NCBI RefSeq assembly: GCF_023546765.1
Contig: NZ_CP097484.1
Coordinates: forward strand, 809,501-873,500
DNA length: 64,000 bases
Direction of reading: 5' to 3'
Origin: Methylobacterium tardum
GTDB lineage: Bacteria > Pseudomonadota > Alphaproteobacteria > Rhizobiales > Beijerinckiaceae
Shown here piece after piece: positions 1 through 11,335 of the stretch. The notes under the pieces were generated by a model that was not told the origin of the DNA, made no database searches, and saw nothing but the letters and a program-made list of their open reading frames with translations. The first letter of the stretch is position 1, and every line of letters begins with the position of its first letter. Made by a program: the position numbers and the translations under genes.

Positions 1-171
1 GGAGATCGCTGGAGGTCGTCATGAGGCGCATATAAAGCGCGCCGCGGCCGCGCGCATCCGTCTGATCCGCGGCGCTTTCTCCGACGGATCGGTCGCCGTG
101 CAGGGCGCCCCGGCGCTTGCCGCCGGCCGCGGCTTGACGGATAAGCCGCCGCGATGCGCCGCACCCTCTGA

Positions 172-1506
<1,335 letters not shown>

Positions 1507-1520
1507 TCCGGCGGATCCTG

Positions 1521-1907
1521 ATGGTCGGCCTGCTCGGTTTCGGGGCGGCCGGCCCCGCCCGCGCCGACCCGCTCTGCGACGGCGCCCGCCCGACGCTCAG
1601 CGCGCAGCTGCTGTTCGGCCTGTCGCGGCCGGATGGCGGGCGGGTCCCGAGCGGGGCCTTCGACCGGTTTCTGGCCGAGCGGATCACCCCGCGCTTTCCG
1701 GACGGGCTGACGGTCTTCGCCGGCCGGGGCCAGTGACGCGGACCGAGCGGACGGATCGTCCACGAGGCCGCCCGCATCGTCCTGATCGTCACCGAACCGA
1801 CGCCCGAGGCCGTGGCGGCCCTGCGTGAGATCCAGGAGGCCTATCGGCGCCGCTTCACGCAGGGCGCGGTCGGACTGGTGCTGCAGCGGAGCTGCGCGCT
1901 GTTCTGA
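1521..1907 (+). pseudogene. DUF3574 family exported protein, interrupted by in-frame TGA
   Basis: The frame opens at ATG 1521 with a short signal-like segment ending ARA. It continues with the DUF3574 pattern: a single Cys, LLFGLSRPDGG, FLAERITPRFPDGLTVF and AGRGQ. It then hits TGA at 1734-1736. The same frame resumes without any shift as RGPSGRIVHEAARIVLIV..AYRRRFTQGAVG and stops at 1905-1907. DUF3574 proteins, from memory of the family, have a Trp at this point (GQW), so one TGG-to-TGA change explains the break. Function is unknown. It lies 14 bases after eno and may share its transcript. It is either a recent nonsense mutation or a base-call error. Confidence 0.8.
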
Positions 1908-1921
1908 GGGTGGCGGCGCTT

Positions 1922-1969
1922 CGCCCCGTCATTCCGGGCTCCGCTGCACGGCCCTGGAATGACGGGGCG
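1922..1969. repeat. Minimal family-A inverted repeat
   Basis: Two perfect 14-base arms (cgccccgtcattcc and its complement) surround a 20-base loop. It sits between the convergent ends of the DUF3574 frame and the cyclase gene, where it could act as a bidirectional terminator. The arms match the outer ends of the larger family-A elements elsewhere in the window. Confidence 0.7.
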
Positions 1970-1971
1970 CC

Positions 1972-3174
1972 TCAGGTCATCGCCGCACCGGACGGCTCCC
2001 CGGGTACGGTCCAGACCCGCATCGGCCGCGACAGGCCGCGCAGCTCGATCGTCCCGACCGGCTCCAGCGGCCGCGCGCAACGCTTAGCGAAGGCCTCCGA
2101 GACCAGCAGTTCGTGGCCGAGCACCGCGCACTGGCTCTCGATCCGGCTCGCCTCGTTCACCGCCCGCCCGATGATGGTGAAGTCGAGACGCCGCTCGGTC
2201 CCGACATTGCCGTAGATCACCGTCCCGAAATGCACGACGCATTCGGCCGCGAGTTCGGGCAGGCCCTCCGCGCGGCGGCGTGCATTGAGCGCCGCGTTGG
2301 CGGCGAGCCCTTCGGTCGCGGCCTCCAGGGCGTCGCCGCAGATCGCGCAGGGCAGGGCTTCGGCCTCGGGAATCGGGAAGATCGCCAGGAACCCGTCCCC
2401 GAGGAATTTCAGGATCTCGCCGCCGCGCCGCGCCACCGGGTCGCCGAGGGCGTCGAAATGCTCGTTGAGCCACGCGACCATGTCGGCCGGGTCGACCCGG
2501 TCGGCCAGAGCCGTGAAGCCGCGCAGATCCGTCAGCAGGATGGCCGCCGGCACGGCCCGTCCCTCGCCCCGCCGGATCTGGCCGTCGAGGACGCGCTCGG
2601 CGGTGGAGCGGCCGAGATAGGTCGCCGAGACTTCGCGGAACGTGTGGGCCAGCCCCATCTTGGCGATCGCCAGGGTCAGGAACGGCAGGACGCCGGCGAT
2701 GGCGGACAGATGCGCGTCGGTGAAGCCGGCGGCCGCGCGGGTGCAGAACGAGACTGCGATGCCGCGCAACGCGGTGCCGGGGGCGAACGCGACGATGTGG
2801 AGCACGTAGTCGATGCCGCCCTGCGCCCCGAGGGCCTTCAGGACCGGGAAGTCGACCGCCAGTTCGGGCGCGTCGAGGCGCCAGCGGCCGAAGCTCTCGC
2901 CGCTCTCCGCCAGGGCGTAGACGGGGCTCAGGAGCCAGTCGCTCTCCTCGTCGGCGCCGTGGGCATTGGCCACGAAGGAGATACCCTCGCCCGCATGCCA
3001 GTTCAGGCTGACGCCGCGCAAGGTCGGGTCCAGGGCCGGGGCCATCACGCTGACGCGCCAGACGGGGATATCGGCCTCGACCAGGGCCTCGCAGAAGCCG
3101 GTCAGCAGGATGTCGTGATCGTCGGACGCCGTGGCGTGCTCGGCGATCCAGCGACCCAGATGCGTCAGGTCCAT
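1972..3174 (-). CDS. Class III adenylate/guanylate cyclase
   Basis: A 400-residue cytosolic protein with an N-terminal region of about 190 residues resembling a sensory domain, followed by a class III cyclase homology domain (about 205-390). Metal-binding Asp216 is in LLTDLRGFT and Asp260 in KFLGDGFLAIFP, with a candidate purine-binding Lys256. Asp331 in RRLDFTIIG and the Asn340/Arg344 pair in NEASR complete the set, so the enzyme looks active. Asp331 after the arginines favours ATP as substrate, which is an inference. There is no membrane segment. It is transcribed towards the DUF3574 frame and appears monocistronic. Confidence 0.88.
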   Translation of the reverse strand: MDLTHLGRWIAEHATASDDHDILLTGFCEALVEADIPVWRVSVMAPALDPTLRGVSLNWHAGEGISFVANAHGADEESDWLLSPVYALAESGESFGRWRLDAPELAVDFPVLKALGAQGGIDYVLHIVAFAPGTALRGIAVSFCTRAAAGFTDAHLSAIAGVLPFLTLAIAKMGLAHTFREVSATYLGRSTAERVLDGQIRRGEGRAVPAAILLTDLRGFTALADRVDPADMVAWLNEHFDALGDPVARRGGEILKFLGDGFLAIFPIPEAEALPCAICGDALEAATEGLAANAALNARRRAEGLPELAAECVVHFGTVIYGNVGTERRLDFTIIGRAVNEASRIESQCAVLGHELLVSEAFAKRCARPLEPVGTIELRGLSRPMRVWTVPGEPSGAAMT

Positions 3175-3256
3175 CCCTCAGGCTCGCCCTCTGCTCGTGC
3201 CGACCGTGGCGCGTGATCGCAAAGATCCGTTAACCTTTCCGCGCGAGGGTCGTGCC

Positions 3257-3568
3257 ATGGTCGTGCGCCGCCGAGTCAGAATGGTCGTGTTGCCGCTGGG
3301 TCTCTGGACCCTGTCGGCCCTCGTCGTCGGCTATTTCGTGTGGCAGGCGGAGAGTGGCAACCGCGGCCTGGAAGCCAAGAAGGCGCTGAAGATCCGCGCC
3401 TACGGCCTGTCCCAGGAACTCGCCGCCGTGAAAGCCGAGCGCGCGATCTGGGAGCACCGGGTCACGCTCCTGAAGAGCGATCAGATCGACCGCGACCTCC
3501 TCGAGGAGCGCGCCCGGATCGTCCTGGGCCGGGTCCACGCCAACGACGTGGTCATCATCACGCCCTGA
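3257..3568 (+). CDS. FtsB/DivIC-family septum formation initiator
   Basis: A 103-residue bitopic membrane protein: short basic cytoplasmic N-terminus (VVRRRVRM), one membrane helix (about 11-30), then a periplasmic coiled coil (about 38-75) and a conserved RARIVLGRVHANDVVII tail. This is the architecture of FtsB-like divisome proteins. Its position between eno and pdhA is typical in alphaproteobacteria. ATG 3257 is chosen over the upstream open frame because of the GCGAGGG ribosome site and because it gives the usual family length. Confidence 0.87.
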   Translation: MVVRRRVRMVVLPLGLWTLSALVVGYFVWQAESGNRGLEAKKALKIRAYGLSQELAAVKAERAIWEHRVTLLKSDQIDRDLLEERARIVLGRVHANDVVIITP

Positions 3569-3691
3569 GCGTCGCCGCGCAGTATTTCCTTAGTCCCAAA
3601 GTGCCTCTGACAAGAGCGGCCTCCTGTCAGAGCGGCAGCCCTCGCTTTCCAACCGTCGCTGTCCTACACCCCCACGAAGTCGCGTGGAATC

Positions 3692-4795
3692 ATGGGGAGT
3701 GCGCCGATGGATGCCGCCAAGGAGCCCGCCAAGGACGCCGCGTCCTCGGCTTCGCAGGCCGCGAGCCCTCAGGCCGGTAATCCTCAGGCCGCCGAGGCGC
3801 ACAAGCCGGCGCCGAACATGCCGCAATTCACGCGGGACGAAGATCTCCACGCCTATCACGAGATGCTGCTGATCCGGCGCTTCGAGGAGAAGGCCGGCCA
3901 GCTCTACGGCATGGGCCTGATCGGCGGCTTCTGCCACCTCTATATCGGCCAGGAGGCCGTGGTGATCGGCATGCAGATGGCCTCGGTCGAGGGCGACCAG
4001 GTCATCACCGGCTACCGCGACCACGGCCACATGCTCGCCTGCGGCATGGACCCGAAGGGCGTCATGGCCGAGCTGACCGGCCGCCGCGGCGGCTACAGCC
4101 GCGGCAAGGGCGGCTCGATGCACATGTTCAGCCGCGAGAAGCAGTTCTTCGGCGGCCACGGCATCGTCGGCGCGCAGGTCTCGCTCGGCACCGGCCTCGC
4201 CTTCGCCGACCATTACCGGGAGAACGGCAAGGTCAGCCTGACCTACATGGGCGACGGTGCCGCCAACCAGGGCCAGGTCTACGAGAGCTTCAACATGGCC
4301 GCGCTCTGGAAGCTGCCGGTCGTGTACGTGATCGAGAACAACCGCTACGCCATGGGCACCTCGGTGGCCCGGGCCTCGGCGCAGACCGACTTCTCGAAGC
4401 GCGGCCTCTCCTTCGGCATCCCGGGCGAGCAGGTCGACGGCATGGACGTCCGCACCGTCCGCGAGGCCGCGACCCGGGCGATCGAGCACGCCCGAACCGG
4501 CCAGGGCCCGTACATCCTGGAGATGCAGACCTACCGCTATCGCGGCCACTCCATGTCCGATCCGGCCAAGTACCGGACCAAGGACGAAGTCTCGAAGATG
4601 CGCGACGAGCACGACCCGATCGAGATGGTGCGCAAGCGCCTGCTCGAGCTGCACGGCGTGCCGGAGGCCGATCTGAAGGCCACCGACGCCAAGGTCCGCG
4701 AGACGGTCAACGCCTCGGCCGAGTTCGCCACCAACGATCCCGAGCCGGATCCCTCCGAGCTGTGGACCGACATCCTCCTGGACGCGCACGCCTGA
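3692..4795 (+). CDS. pdhA: Pyruvate dehydrogenase E1 component subunit alpha
   Basis: The alpha chain of the thiamine-diphosphate-dependent E1 heterotetramer, which decarboxylates pyruvate and acetylates the E2 lipoyl group. The 367-residue protein carries the ThDP/Mg motif from GDG (187) through NQG to NN (216-217). The loop around [15 protein letters not shown] corresponds to the regulated loop of the family. The first 45 residues are an Ala/Pro-rich extension. It is followed 56 bases later by pdhB and starts the pdh operon. Confidence 0.96.
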   Translation: MGSAPMDAAKEPAKDAASSASQAASPQAGNPQAAEAHKPAPNMPQFTRDEDLHAYHEMLLIRRFEEKAGQLYGMGLIGGFCHLYIGQEAVVIGMQMASVEGDQVITGYRDHGHMLACGMDPKGVMAELTGRRGGYSRGKGGSMHMFSREKQFFGGHGIVGAQVSLGTGLAFADHYRENGKVSLTYMGDGAANQGQVYESFNMAALWKLPVVYVIENNRYAMGTSVARASAQTDFSKRGLSFGIPGEQVDGMDVRTVREAATRAIEHARTGQGPYILEMQTYRYRGHSMSDPAKYRTKDEVSKMRDEHDPIEMVRKRLLELHGVPEADLKATDAKVRETVNASAEFATNDPEPDPSELWTDILLDAHA

Positions 4796-4851
4796 GCGCG
4801 GACGACAAAGCTGGCCGCCCCCCTAACGAAAAGACGACCGCAGAGCTGAGC

Positions 4852-6294
<1,443 letters not shown>

Positions 6295-6361
6295 CCGGCG
6301 CGCGGGCGGGACACACGCTCCGCCCTCGTCCCGGCAGGGGTCAACGATAAGCCGGCGCGCC

Positions 6362-6637
6362 ATGAGCAACGACTTCGCCGAACTCGCCATCCCGCCCGAC
6401 GCTCTGGAACAGGGCGGCATCGAGGTGCTGCGCGCCGCCGTGGTGGATGGCGCGGTCAGCGTGGCGCTGCGCCGCTCCTTCGACGACCCGGCGACCTGGG
6501 GCCGACTGCTGATCGACCTCGCCCGGCAGGCGGCCCGCGCCTACGCGCTGGAGACCGACATGTCGGAGGAGGAGGCGCTGGAGCGCATCCGCGCCGGGTG
6601 GGAGGCCGAGGGGCTCGACCCCGGCGGCTTCAACTAG
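6362..6637 (+). CDS. DUF5076 domain protein
   Basis: A 91-residue acidic cytosolic protein of unknown function. The start MSNDFAELAIPPDALEQGGIE and the later RRSFDDPATWGRLLIDLARQ segment match my recollection of DUF5076, found mainly in alphaproteobacteria. It lies 67 bases after pdhB and 15 bases before the Uma2 gene in the same direction, so it is probably co-transcribed with the pdh genes. Nothing in the sequence shows a link to pyruvate oxidation. Confidence 0.75.
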   Translation: MSNDFAELAIPPDALEQGGIEVLRAAVVDGAVSVALRRSFDDPATWGRLLIDLARQAARAYALETDMSEEEALERIRAGWEAEGLDPGGFN

Positions 6638-6652
6638 CGATGGCGGCCGACC

Positions 6653-7246
6653 ATGGCTGAGGCGGTTCTCCGGCAGGCGACCTACGCGGATCTGGAGGCG
6701 GTGCCGGAGCATCGCGTCGCCGAGATCATCGACGGCGTGCTGGAGACGCATCCGCGGCCTAGGCCGCGGCATGCCGGCGCGGCTGTGCGGTTGGGGGGCG
6801 AGCTCGATCTCACCTTCAGCCGGGGACGCGGCGGTCCAGGGGGCTGGATTATCTTGATCGAGCCGGAGCTCCATCTCGGATCTCAGATCGTGGTGCCCGA
6901 CCTCGCGGGCTGGCGCCGTACACGCATGCCCACCGAGCCCGAGGGCGCCTATATCGAGACTTCCCCCGACTGGGTCTGCGAGATCCTCTCGCCATCCACG
7001 ACCAGCCTCGACCGGGGTCCGAAGCGCCGCATCTATGCCGAGGCCGGGATCGGCCATCTCTGGCTGCTCGATCCGGCGGCCGGCGTACTCGAAGGCTTCG
7101 CCCTCACGGACGGGCGCTGGGTGCTCCTCGCCACGATCCAGCGCGGCGAGACCGTGGCGCTGCCGCCCTTCGACGCCGTCCCGTTCCCCCTCGGCGACCT
7201 CTTCCCCTTCGACGATCCGGCCGCCCCGGCCTTGCCCGAGACCTGA
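6653..7246 (+). CDS. Uma2 family (DUF820) PD-(D/E)XK nuclease-fold protein
   Basis: A 197-residue protein with the Uma2 signature: start [21 protein letters not shown], strand motif VVPDLAGW (Asp83), then CEILSPST (Glu110) and Lys124 in [12 protein letters not shown]. These form the PD-(D/E)XK constellation. The tail [15 protein letters not shown] is also typical. Uma2 proteins are abundant in some genomes, but their biological role is unknown. It ends four bases before pdhC, so it is embedded in the pdh operon. Confidence 0.88.
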   Translation: MAEAVLRQATYADLEAVPEHRVAEIIDGVLETHPRPRPRHAGAAVRLGGELDLTFSRGRGGPGGWIILIEPELHLGSQIVVPDLAGWRRTRMPTEPEGAYIETSPDWVCEILSPSTTSLDRGPKRRIYAEAGIGHLWLLDPAAGVLEGFALTDGRWVLLATIQRGETVALPPFDAVPFPLGDLFPFDDPAAPALPET

Positions 7247-7250
7247 TGCC

Positions 7251-8681
7251 ATGCCGATCAACGTGCTGATGCCCGCGCTCTCCCCGACGATGGAGAAGGG
7301 CAACCTCGCCAAGTGGCTCAAGAAGGAGGGCGACGCGATCAAGTCCGGCGACGTGCTGGCCGAGATCGAGACCGACAAGGCCACCATGGAGGTGGAGGCC
7401 ATCGACGAGGGCGTCCTCGCCAAGATCCTCGTGCCCGAGGGCACCGCGGACGTGCCGGTCAACGACCTGATCGCGATCATCGCCGGCGAGGGCGAGGACC
7501 CGTCGAGCGTGCAGGCCGGCGGCACTGCGCCGAAGGCGGCCTCCAACGGCGAGGCCAAGGCCGAATCCAAGCCCGCGGCCGGCGCTTCGGCGGCCGACCA
7601 GAACACCACCCCCGGCGGCGGCCACATGTCGTACGAGCGGGTGAACGCCGCGCCGGAGGGCGCGCAGCCGAGCGGTGCCCCGCAAGGCGGCGCGCAGGCC
7701 GGATCGGGCGGCCGGGTCTTCGCCTCGCCGCTCGCCCGGCGGATTGCCAAGCAGGAGGGCGTCGATCTCGGCGCCGTCCAGGGCAGCGGCCCGCATGGCC
7801 GCATCATCGCCCGCGACGTCCAGGCCGCGAAGGCCTCCGGCGCCACCAAGGCGCCCGCCGCCGCGCAGCCCGCCGCCGAGGCGCCGAAGGCGGCTGCCCC
7901 CGCCCCGAAGACCGCACCCGCCGGCGGCGCGCCGGCCGGGCTCACGACCGATCAGGTCAAGGGCTTCTTCGCCAAGGATGCCTACGAGGAGGTCCCCCTC
8001 GACGGCATGCGCAAGACCATCGCCAAGCGCCTTACCGAGGCGATGCAGGTCGCCCCGCACTTCTACCTGACGGTGGATTGCGAGCTCGACGCGCTGATGA
8101 AGCTGCGCGAGACGCTGAACGGCTCGGCCGGCAAGGACAAGGACGGCAAGCCCGCCTTCAAGCTCTCGGTGAACGATTTCGTCATCAAGGCGATGGGCCT
8201 CGCGCTGACCCGCGTGCCCGCCGCCAACGCGGTCTGGGCCGAGGACCGGATCCTGCGCTTCAAGCACGCCGAGGTCGGCGTCGCGGTGGCGATCGACGGC
8301 GGCCTGTTCACCCCGGTGATCCGCCGGGCGGACGAGAAGACGCTCTCGACCATCTCCAACGAGATGAAGGATTTCGCCGCCCGGGCGCGTGCCAAGAAGC
8401 TGAAGCCCGAAGAGTACCAGGGCGGCGTCACCTCGGTGTCGAACCTCGGCATGTTCGGGATCAAGCACTTCACCGCGGTGATCAACCCGCCGCAATCGAG
8501 CATCCTGGCAGTGGGCGCGGGCGAAAAGCGCGTCGTCGTGAAGGACGGGGCGCCGGCCGTTGTCCAGGTGATGACCTGCACCCTGTCGTGCGACCACCGG
8601 GTGCTCGACGGGGCGCTCGGCGCGGAGCTGATCTCGGCCTTCAAGGGGCTGATCGAGAACCCGATGGGCATGCTGGTCTGA
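7251..8681 (+). CDS. pdhC: Pyruvate dehydrogenase E2, dihydrolipoamide acetyltransferase
   Basis: The E2 core, which passes the acetyl group from its lipoyl arm to CoA. The 476-residue protein has one lipoyl domain (1-80, Lys43), a Pro/Ala linker, a peripheral subunit-binding domain (about 157-190, [21 protein letters not shown]) and a catalytic domain from about 235 ending with the active-site [17 protein letters not shown] 7251 follows the Uma2 stop by a few bases. One lipoyl domain here plus one on E1-beta gives two lipoyl-bearing subunits in the complex. Confidence 0.97.
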   Translation: MPINVLMPALSPTMEKGNLAKWLKKEGDAIKSGDVLAEIETDKATMEVEAIDEGVLAKILVPEGTADVPVNDLIAIIAGEGEDPSSVQAGGTAPKAASNGEAKAESKPAAGASAADQNTTPGGGHMSYERVNAAPEGAQPSGAPQGGAQAGSGGRVFASPLARRIAKQEGVDLGAVQGSGPHGRIIARDVQAAKASGATKAPAAAQPAAEAPKAAAPAPKTAPAGGAPAGLTTDQVKGFFAKDAYEEVPLDGMRKTIAKRLTEAMQVAPHFYLTVDCELDALMKLRETLNGSAGKDKDGKPAFKLSVNDFVIKAMGLALTRVPAANAVWAEDRILRFKHAEVGVAVAIDGGLFTPVIRRADEKTLSTISNEMKDFAARARAKKLKPEEYQGGVTSVSNLGMFGIKHFTAVINPPQSSILAVGAGEKRVVVKDGAPAVVQVMTCTLSCDHRVLDGALGAELISAFKGLIENPMGMLV

Positions 8682-8691
8682 GGCAGGGCCT

Positions 8692-8802
8692 CTCCTCCCC
8701 CTTGTGGGGAGGAGTTGGAGTGGGGGTGGCGCAGAAGGCACCGGGACGCGCGATCCTGAACCACCCCCACCCCTGGCCCCTCCCCACAAGGGGGAGGGGA
8801 AA
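8692..8802. repeat. Family-C palindromic intergenic repeat
   Basis: The ends are inverted copies: ctcctcccccttgtgggga on the left, tccccacaagggggagg on the right. Each is followed inward by tggggtgg/ccacccc and a short less conserved centre. It lies between pdhC and the DUF559 gene. A close relative is at 25866-25976 and a half copy at 9352-9392. It could fold into a long hairpin. Confidence 0.8.
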
Positions 8803-8936
8803 GTGCGTCGCAGAATTCCGAGGTGGGGGAAGGTGACAGGCACCGGTCAGAACACGCAATCCTGCTGCGATGTGCCGTGCTCCATGCTCACGATGAGCAT
8901 GTCCTTATCAGCCACGTTCGACTGACCTGCCGCCCC

Positions 8937-9407
8937 ATGCCCTGGAGTCAGCAGCCTCGGAGAACAGCCTCGCCCAGAGCGGCCGCGAACGCGAAGACGC
9001 TGCGGCGTTCGCTCACGGAGGCGGAAAAGCGGCTCTGGTGGCACCTGCGCCACCGCCTGCCGGTGGACGGCTCGCATTTCCGCAGGCAGGTCGCGCTCGG
9101 CCCTTACGTGGCGGATTTCTGCTGCCTGACGGCCCGGCTCATCGTCGAGGTCGACGGTGAGCAGCACAGCTTCGAGGCCAGCACGGCCTACGATGCCCGC
9201 CGGGATGCCTATCTTCGCTCCGAAGGCTTCCGCGTCCTGCGTTTCCCGAACCGCATGGTCCTGCGGGAGATCGACACCGTCCTCGACACGATCCACGCGG
9301 CCCTTGCCGCATCCAACGCGCCTCTTCCGGATTCAGCCGGCCAGGCGGAGCTACCCCCACCCCCAGCCCCCTCCCCACAAGGGGGAGAGGCGTTCGCGGA
9401 GAGGTAA
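8937..9407 (+). CDS. DUF559 domain (Vsr-like endonuclease fold) protein
   Basis: A 156-residue protein with the DUF559 pattern: LRRSLTEAEKRLWWHLR, FRRQVALGPYVADFCC (Asp60), LIVEVDGEQHS (Glu71, Asp73) and LRSEGFRVLRFPNRMVL. This resembles very-short-patch-repair nucleases; the cellular role of these stand-alone proteins is unknown. It lies between pdhC and lpdA. Its last residues (about 139-152, PPPPAPSPQGGE) are encoded by a family-C repeat half, so the repeat appears to have replaced the natural end. Its stop codon directly abuts the lpdA start. Confidence 0.85.
   Translation: MPWSQQPRRTASPRAAANAKTLRRSLTEAEKRLWWHLRHRLPVDGSHFRRQVALGPYVADFCCLTARLIVEVDGEQHSFEASTAYDARRDAYLRSEGFRVLRFPNRMVLREIDTVLDTIHAALAASNAPLPDSAGQAELPPPPAPSPQGGEAFAER
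9352..9392. repeat. Half copy of family-C repeat inside coding sequence
   Basis: The segment cccacccccagccccctccccacaagggggagag matches the right arm of the family-C elements at 8692-8802 and 25866-25976. It lies within the 3' end of the DUF559 frame and just before lpdA, and contributes the Pro-rich tail of that protein. Confidence 0.7.
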
Positions 9408-10847
9408 ATGTCCGACACCTACGACGTCCTCATCATCGGCGCCGGGCCCGGCGGCTACGTCACGGCGATCCGCGCGGCGCAGCTCGGCTTCAAGACCGCC
9501 GTGGTCGACCGCGAGCATCTCGGCGGAATCTGCCTGAACTGGGGCTGCATCCCCACCAAGGCCCTGCTCCGCTCGGCCGAGATCTTTCACTACTTCCAGC
9601 ACCCCGGCGATTACGGGCTGACGGCCGACAAGGTCGGGTTCGACACGGCCGCCATCGTCAAGCGCTCCCGCGGCGTCTCGGCCCGGCTCAACGGCGGCGT
9701 CGGCATGCTGCTCAAGAAGAACAAGGTCGACGTGATCTGGGGCGAGGCGGCGGTCGACAGCGTCGCGAAGGGCAACCAGCCCGGCCAGGTCACCGTGAAG
9801 GAGACCAAGCGCGCCGAGCCGCCGAAGGGCGCCAAGGGCGCCGGCACCTACCAGGCCAAGCACATCATCGTGGCGACCGGCGCGCGCCCCCGCGCCATCC
9901 CCGGGATCGAGCCCGACAAGAAGCTGATCTGGACCTACTACGAGGCCATGGTCCCCGAGACGATGCCCAAGAGCCTGCTGGTGATGGGCTCGGGCGCCAT
10001 CGGCATCGAGTTCGCCTCGTTCTACCGCACCATGGGCGCCGAGGTGACCGTGGTGGAGCTGCTGCCGCAGATCCTGCCCGTGGAGGATGCCGAGATCGCC
10101 GGCCTCGCCCGCAAGCGGTTCGAGAAGCAGGGCATCAAGATCCTCACCGGCGCCAAGGTCACGAAGGTCGAGAAGGGCGCGAACTCCATCACGGCGACCA
10201 TCGAGGGCGGCGATGGAAAGTCACAAACCATCACCGCGGAAAAACTGATCTCGGCGGTGGGCGTGGTCGGCAACATCGAGAATATCGGCCTCGAAAAGCT
10301 CGGGGTGAAGATCGACCGCGGGATCGTGGTGACGGACGGGCTCGGCCGCACCAACGTGCCCGGCCTCTACGCGATCGGCGACGTCGCCGGCCCGCCGATG
10401 CTCGCCCACAAGGCCGAGCACGAGGGGGTCATCTGCATCGAGACCATCAAGGGCCTGCACACCCACCCGATGGACAAGGCCAAGATCCCGGGCTGCACCT
10501 ATTGCCAGCCGCAGATCGCCAGCGTCGGGCTGACCGAGGCCAAGGCCAAGGAGCAGGGGTTTGCCGTGAAGGTCGGCCGCTTCCCCTTCGCGGGCAACGG
10601 CAAGGCGATCGCCCTCGGCGAGCCGGACGGGCTGATCAAGACCGTGTTCGACGCCAAGACCGGCCAGCTGCTCGGCGCCCACATGGTCGGCGCCGAGGTG
10701 ACCGAGCTGATCCAGGGCTATGTGGTGGCGATGAACCTGGAGAGCACCGAGGAGGAGCTGATGCACACGGTGTTCCCGCACCCGACGCTCAGCGAGATGA
10801 TGCACGAGAGCGTGCTCGATGCGTATGGGAAGGTGATCCATACGTAG
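9408..10847 (+). CDS. lpdA: Dihydrolipoyl dehydrogenase (E3)
   Basis: The flavoprotein that reoxidises dihydrolipoamide with NAD+. The 479-residue protein has the N-terminal FAD-binding GAGPGGYV, the redox disulfide Cys42/Cys47 in GGICLNWGCIPTK, and the NAD-binding GSGAIGIEFA. A second FAD segment is GLYAIGDVAG, and the C-terminal His-Glu dyad region is HPTLSEMMHE. It follows the DUF559 stop with no spacing and closes the pdh operon, completing E1-E2-E3. Confidence 0.97.
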   Translation: MSDTYDVLIIGAGPGGYVTAIRAAQLGFKTAVVDREHLGGICLNWGCIPTKALLRSAEIFHYFQHPGDYGLTADKVGFDTAAIVKRSRGVSARLNGGVGMLLKKNKVDVIWGEAAVDSVAKGNQPGQVTVKETKRAEPPKGAKGAGTYQAKHIIVATGARPRAIPGIEPDKKLIWTYYEAMVPETMPKSLLVMGSGAIGIEFASFYRTMGAEVTVVELLPQILPVEDAEIAGLARKRFEKQGIKILTGAKVTKVEKGANSITATIEGGDGKSQTITAEKLISAVGVVGNIENIGLEKLGVKIDRGIVVTDGLGRTNVPGLYAIGDVAGPPMLAHKAEHEGVICIETIKGLHTHPMDKAKIPGCTYCQPQIASVGLTEAKAKEQGFAVKVGRFPFAGNGKAIALGEPDGLIKTVFDAKTGQLLGAHMVGAEVTELIQGYVVAMNLESTEEELMHTVFPHPTLSEMMHESVLDAYGKVIHT

Positions 10848-10862
10848 TCGGGATCTGTGCGT

Positions 10863-10884
10863 CTGCGGCCATACTCGGCCGCAG
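10863..10884. terminator. Hairpin after lpdA
   Basis: An 8-bp stem (ctgcggcc / ggccgcag) with a 6-base loop lies between the convergent ends of lpdA and the small minus-strand gene. There is no clear T run. It is a plausible bidirectional terminator. Confidence 0.45.
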
Positions 10885-10892
10885 CGCCGTTC

Positions 10893-11117
10893 TCAGCCGC
10901 CGACCGCCTCCACCGGCTCCGCCTGCTCCGGTGACGGCACGTAGGCACACCATTCGCAGATGCCCTGCTCGGCGCCGCGCTGCGCATTGCGCTGCGAGCA
11001 GAGCGGGCAGACGAGCAGGATCAGCCGCGTACCGGACCTCAGTGCCAGGCCGCGGCCCCGGAACGTGACTGCGGTTGCCCCGTCGTCCGAAGGCCGCTCG
11101 CGGGCCCAGGCGCTCAC
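10893..11117 (-). CDS. Small four-cysteine protein, possible zinc ribbon
   Basis: About 74 residues from a GTG at 11117 preceded by GCGAGG. The C-terminal half has two Cys-X2-Cys pairs (CPLC and CEWC, about 16 residues apart), a likely zinc ribbon, followed by an acidic Pro-rich tail. The frame stays open up to 11309, but that upstream part looks non-coding. No function can be assigned. The gene is convergent with lpdA. Confidence 0.45.
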   Translation of the reverse strand: MSAWARERPSDDGATAVTFRGRGLALRSGTRLILLVCPLCSQRNAQRGAEQGICEWCAYVPSPEQAEPVEAVGG

Positions 11118-11335
11118 GAGACTACCTCGCAGGCTGACGGGCCAACCGAAATCCTGTCCCCGACTTCCATCTGCATGGTGACGCCCCCCAGCGTTCCGGC
11201 CAAGCTGGCCGTGCCAGGATAAGCCCCGAGCCGGCGAATGGCTCCGCTTCCGGCTGTGCATGAGCCTGGGATGCGCGCGGGCCCGATCGCCCGTATGAGT
11301 CGCGCTCACGCAGAGCGGGAACGAGGCGGGATCCG

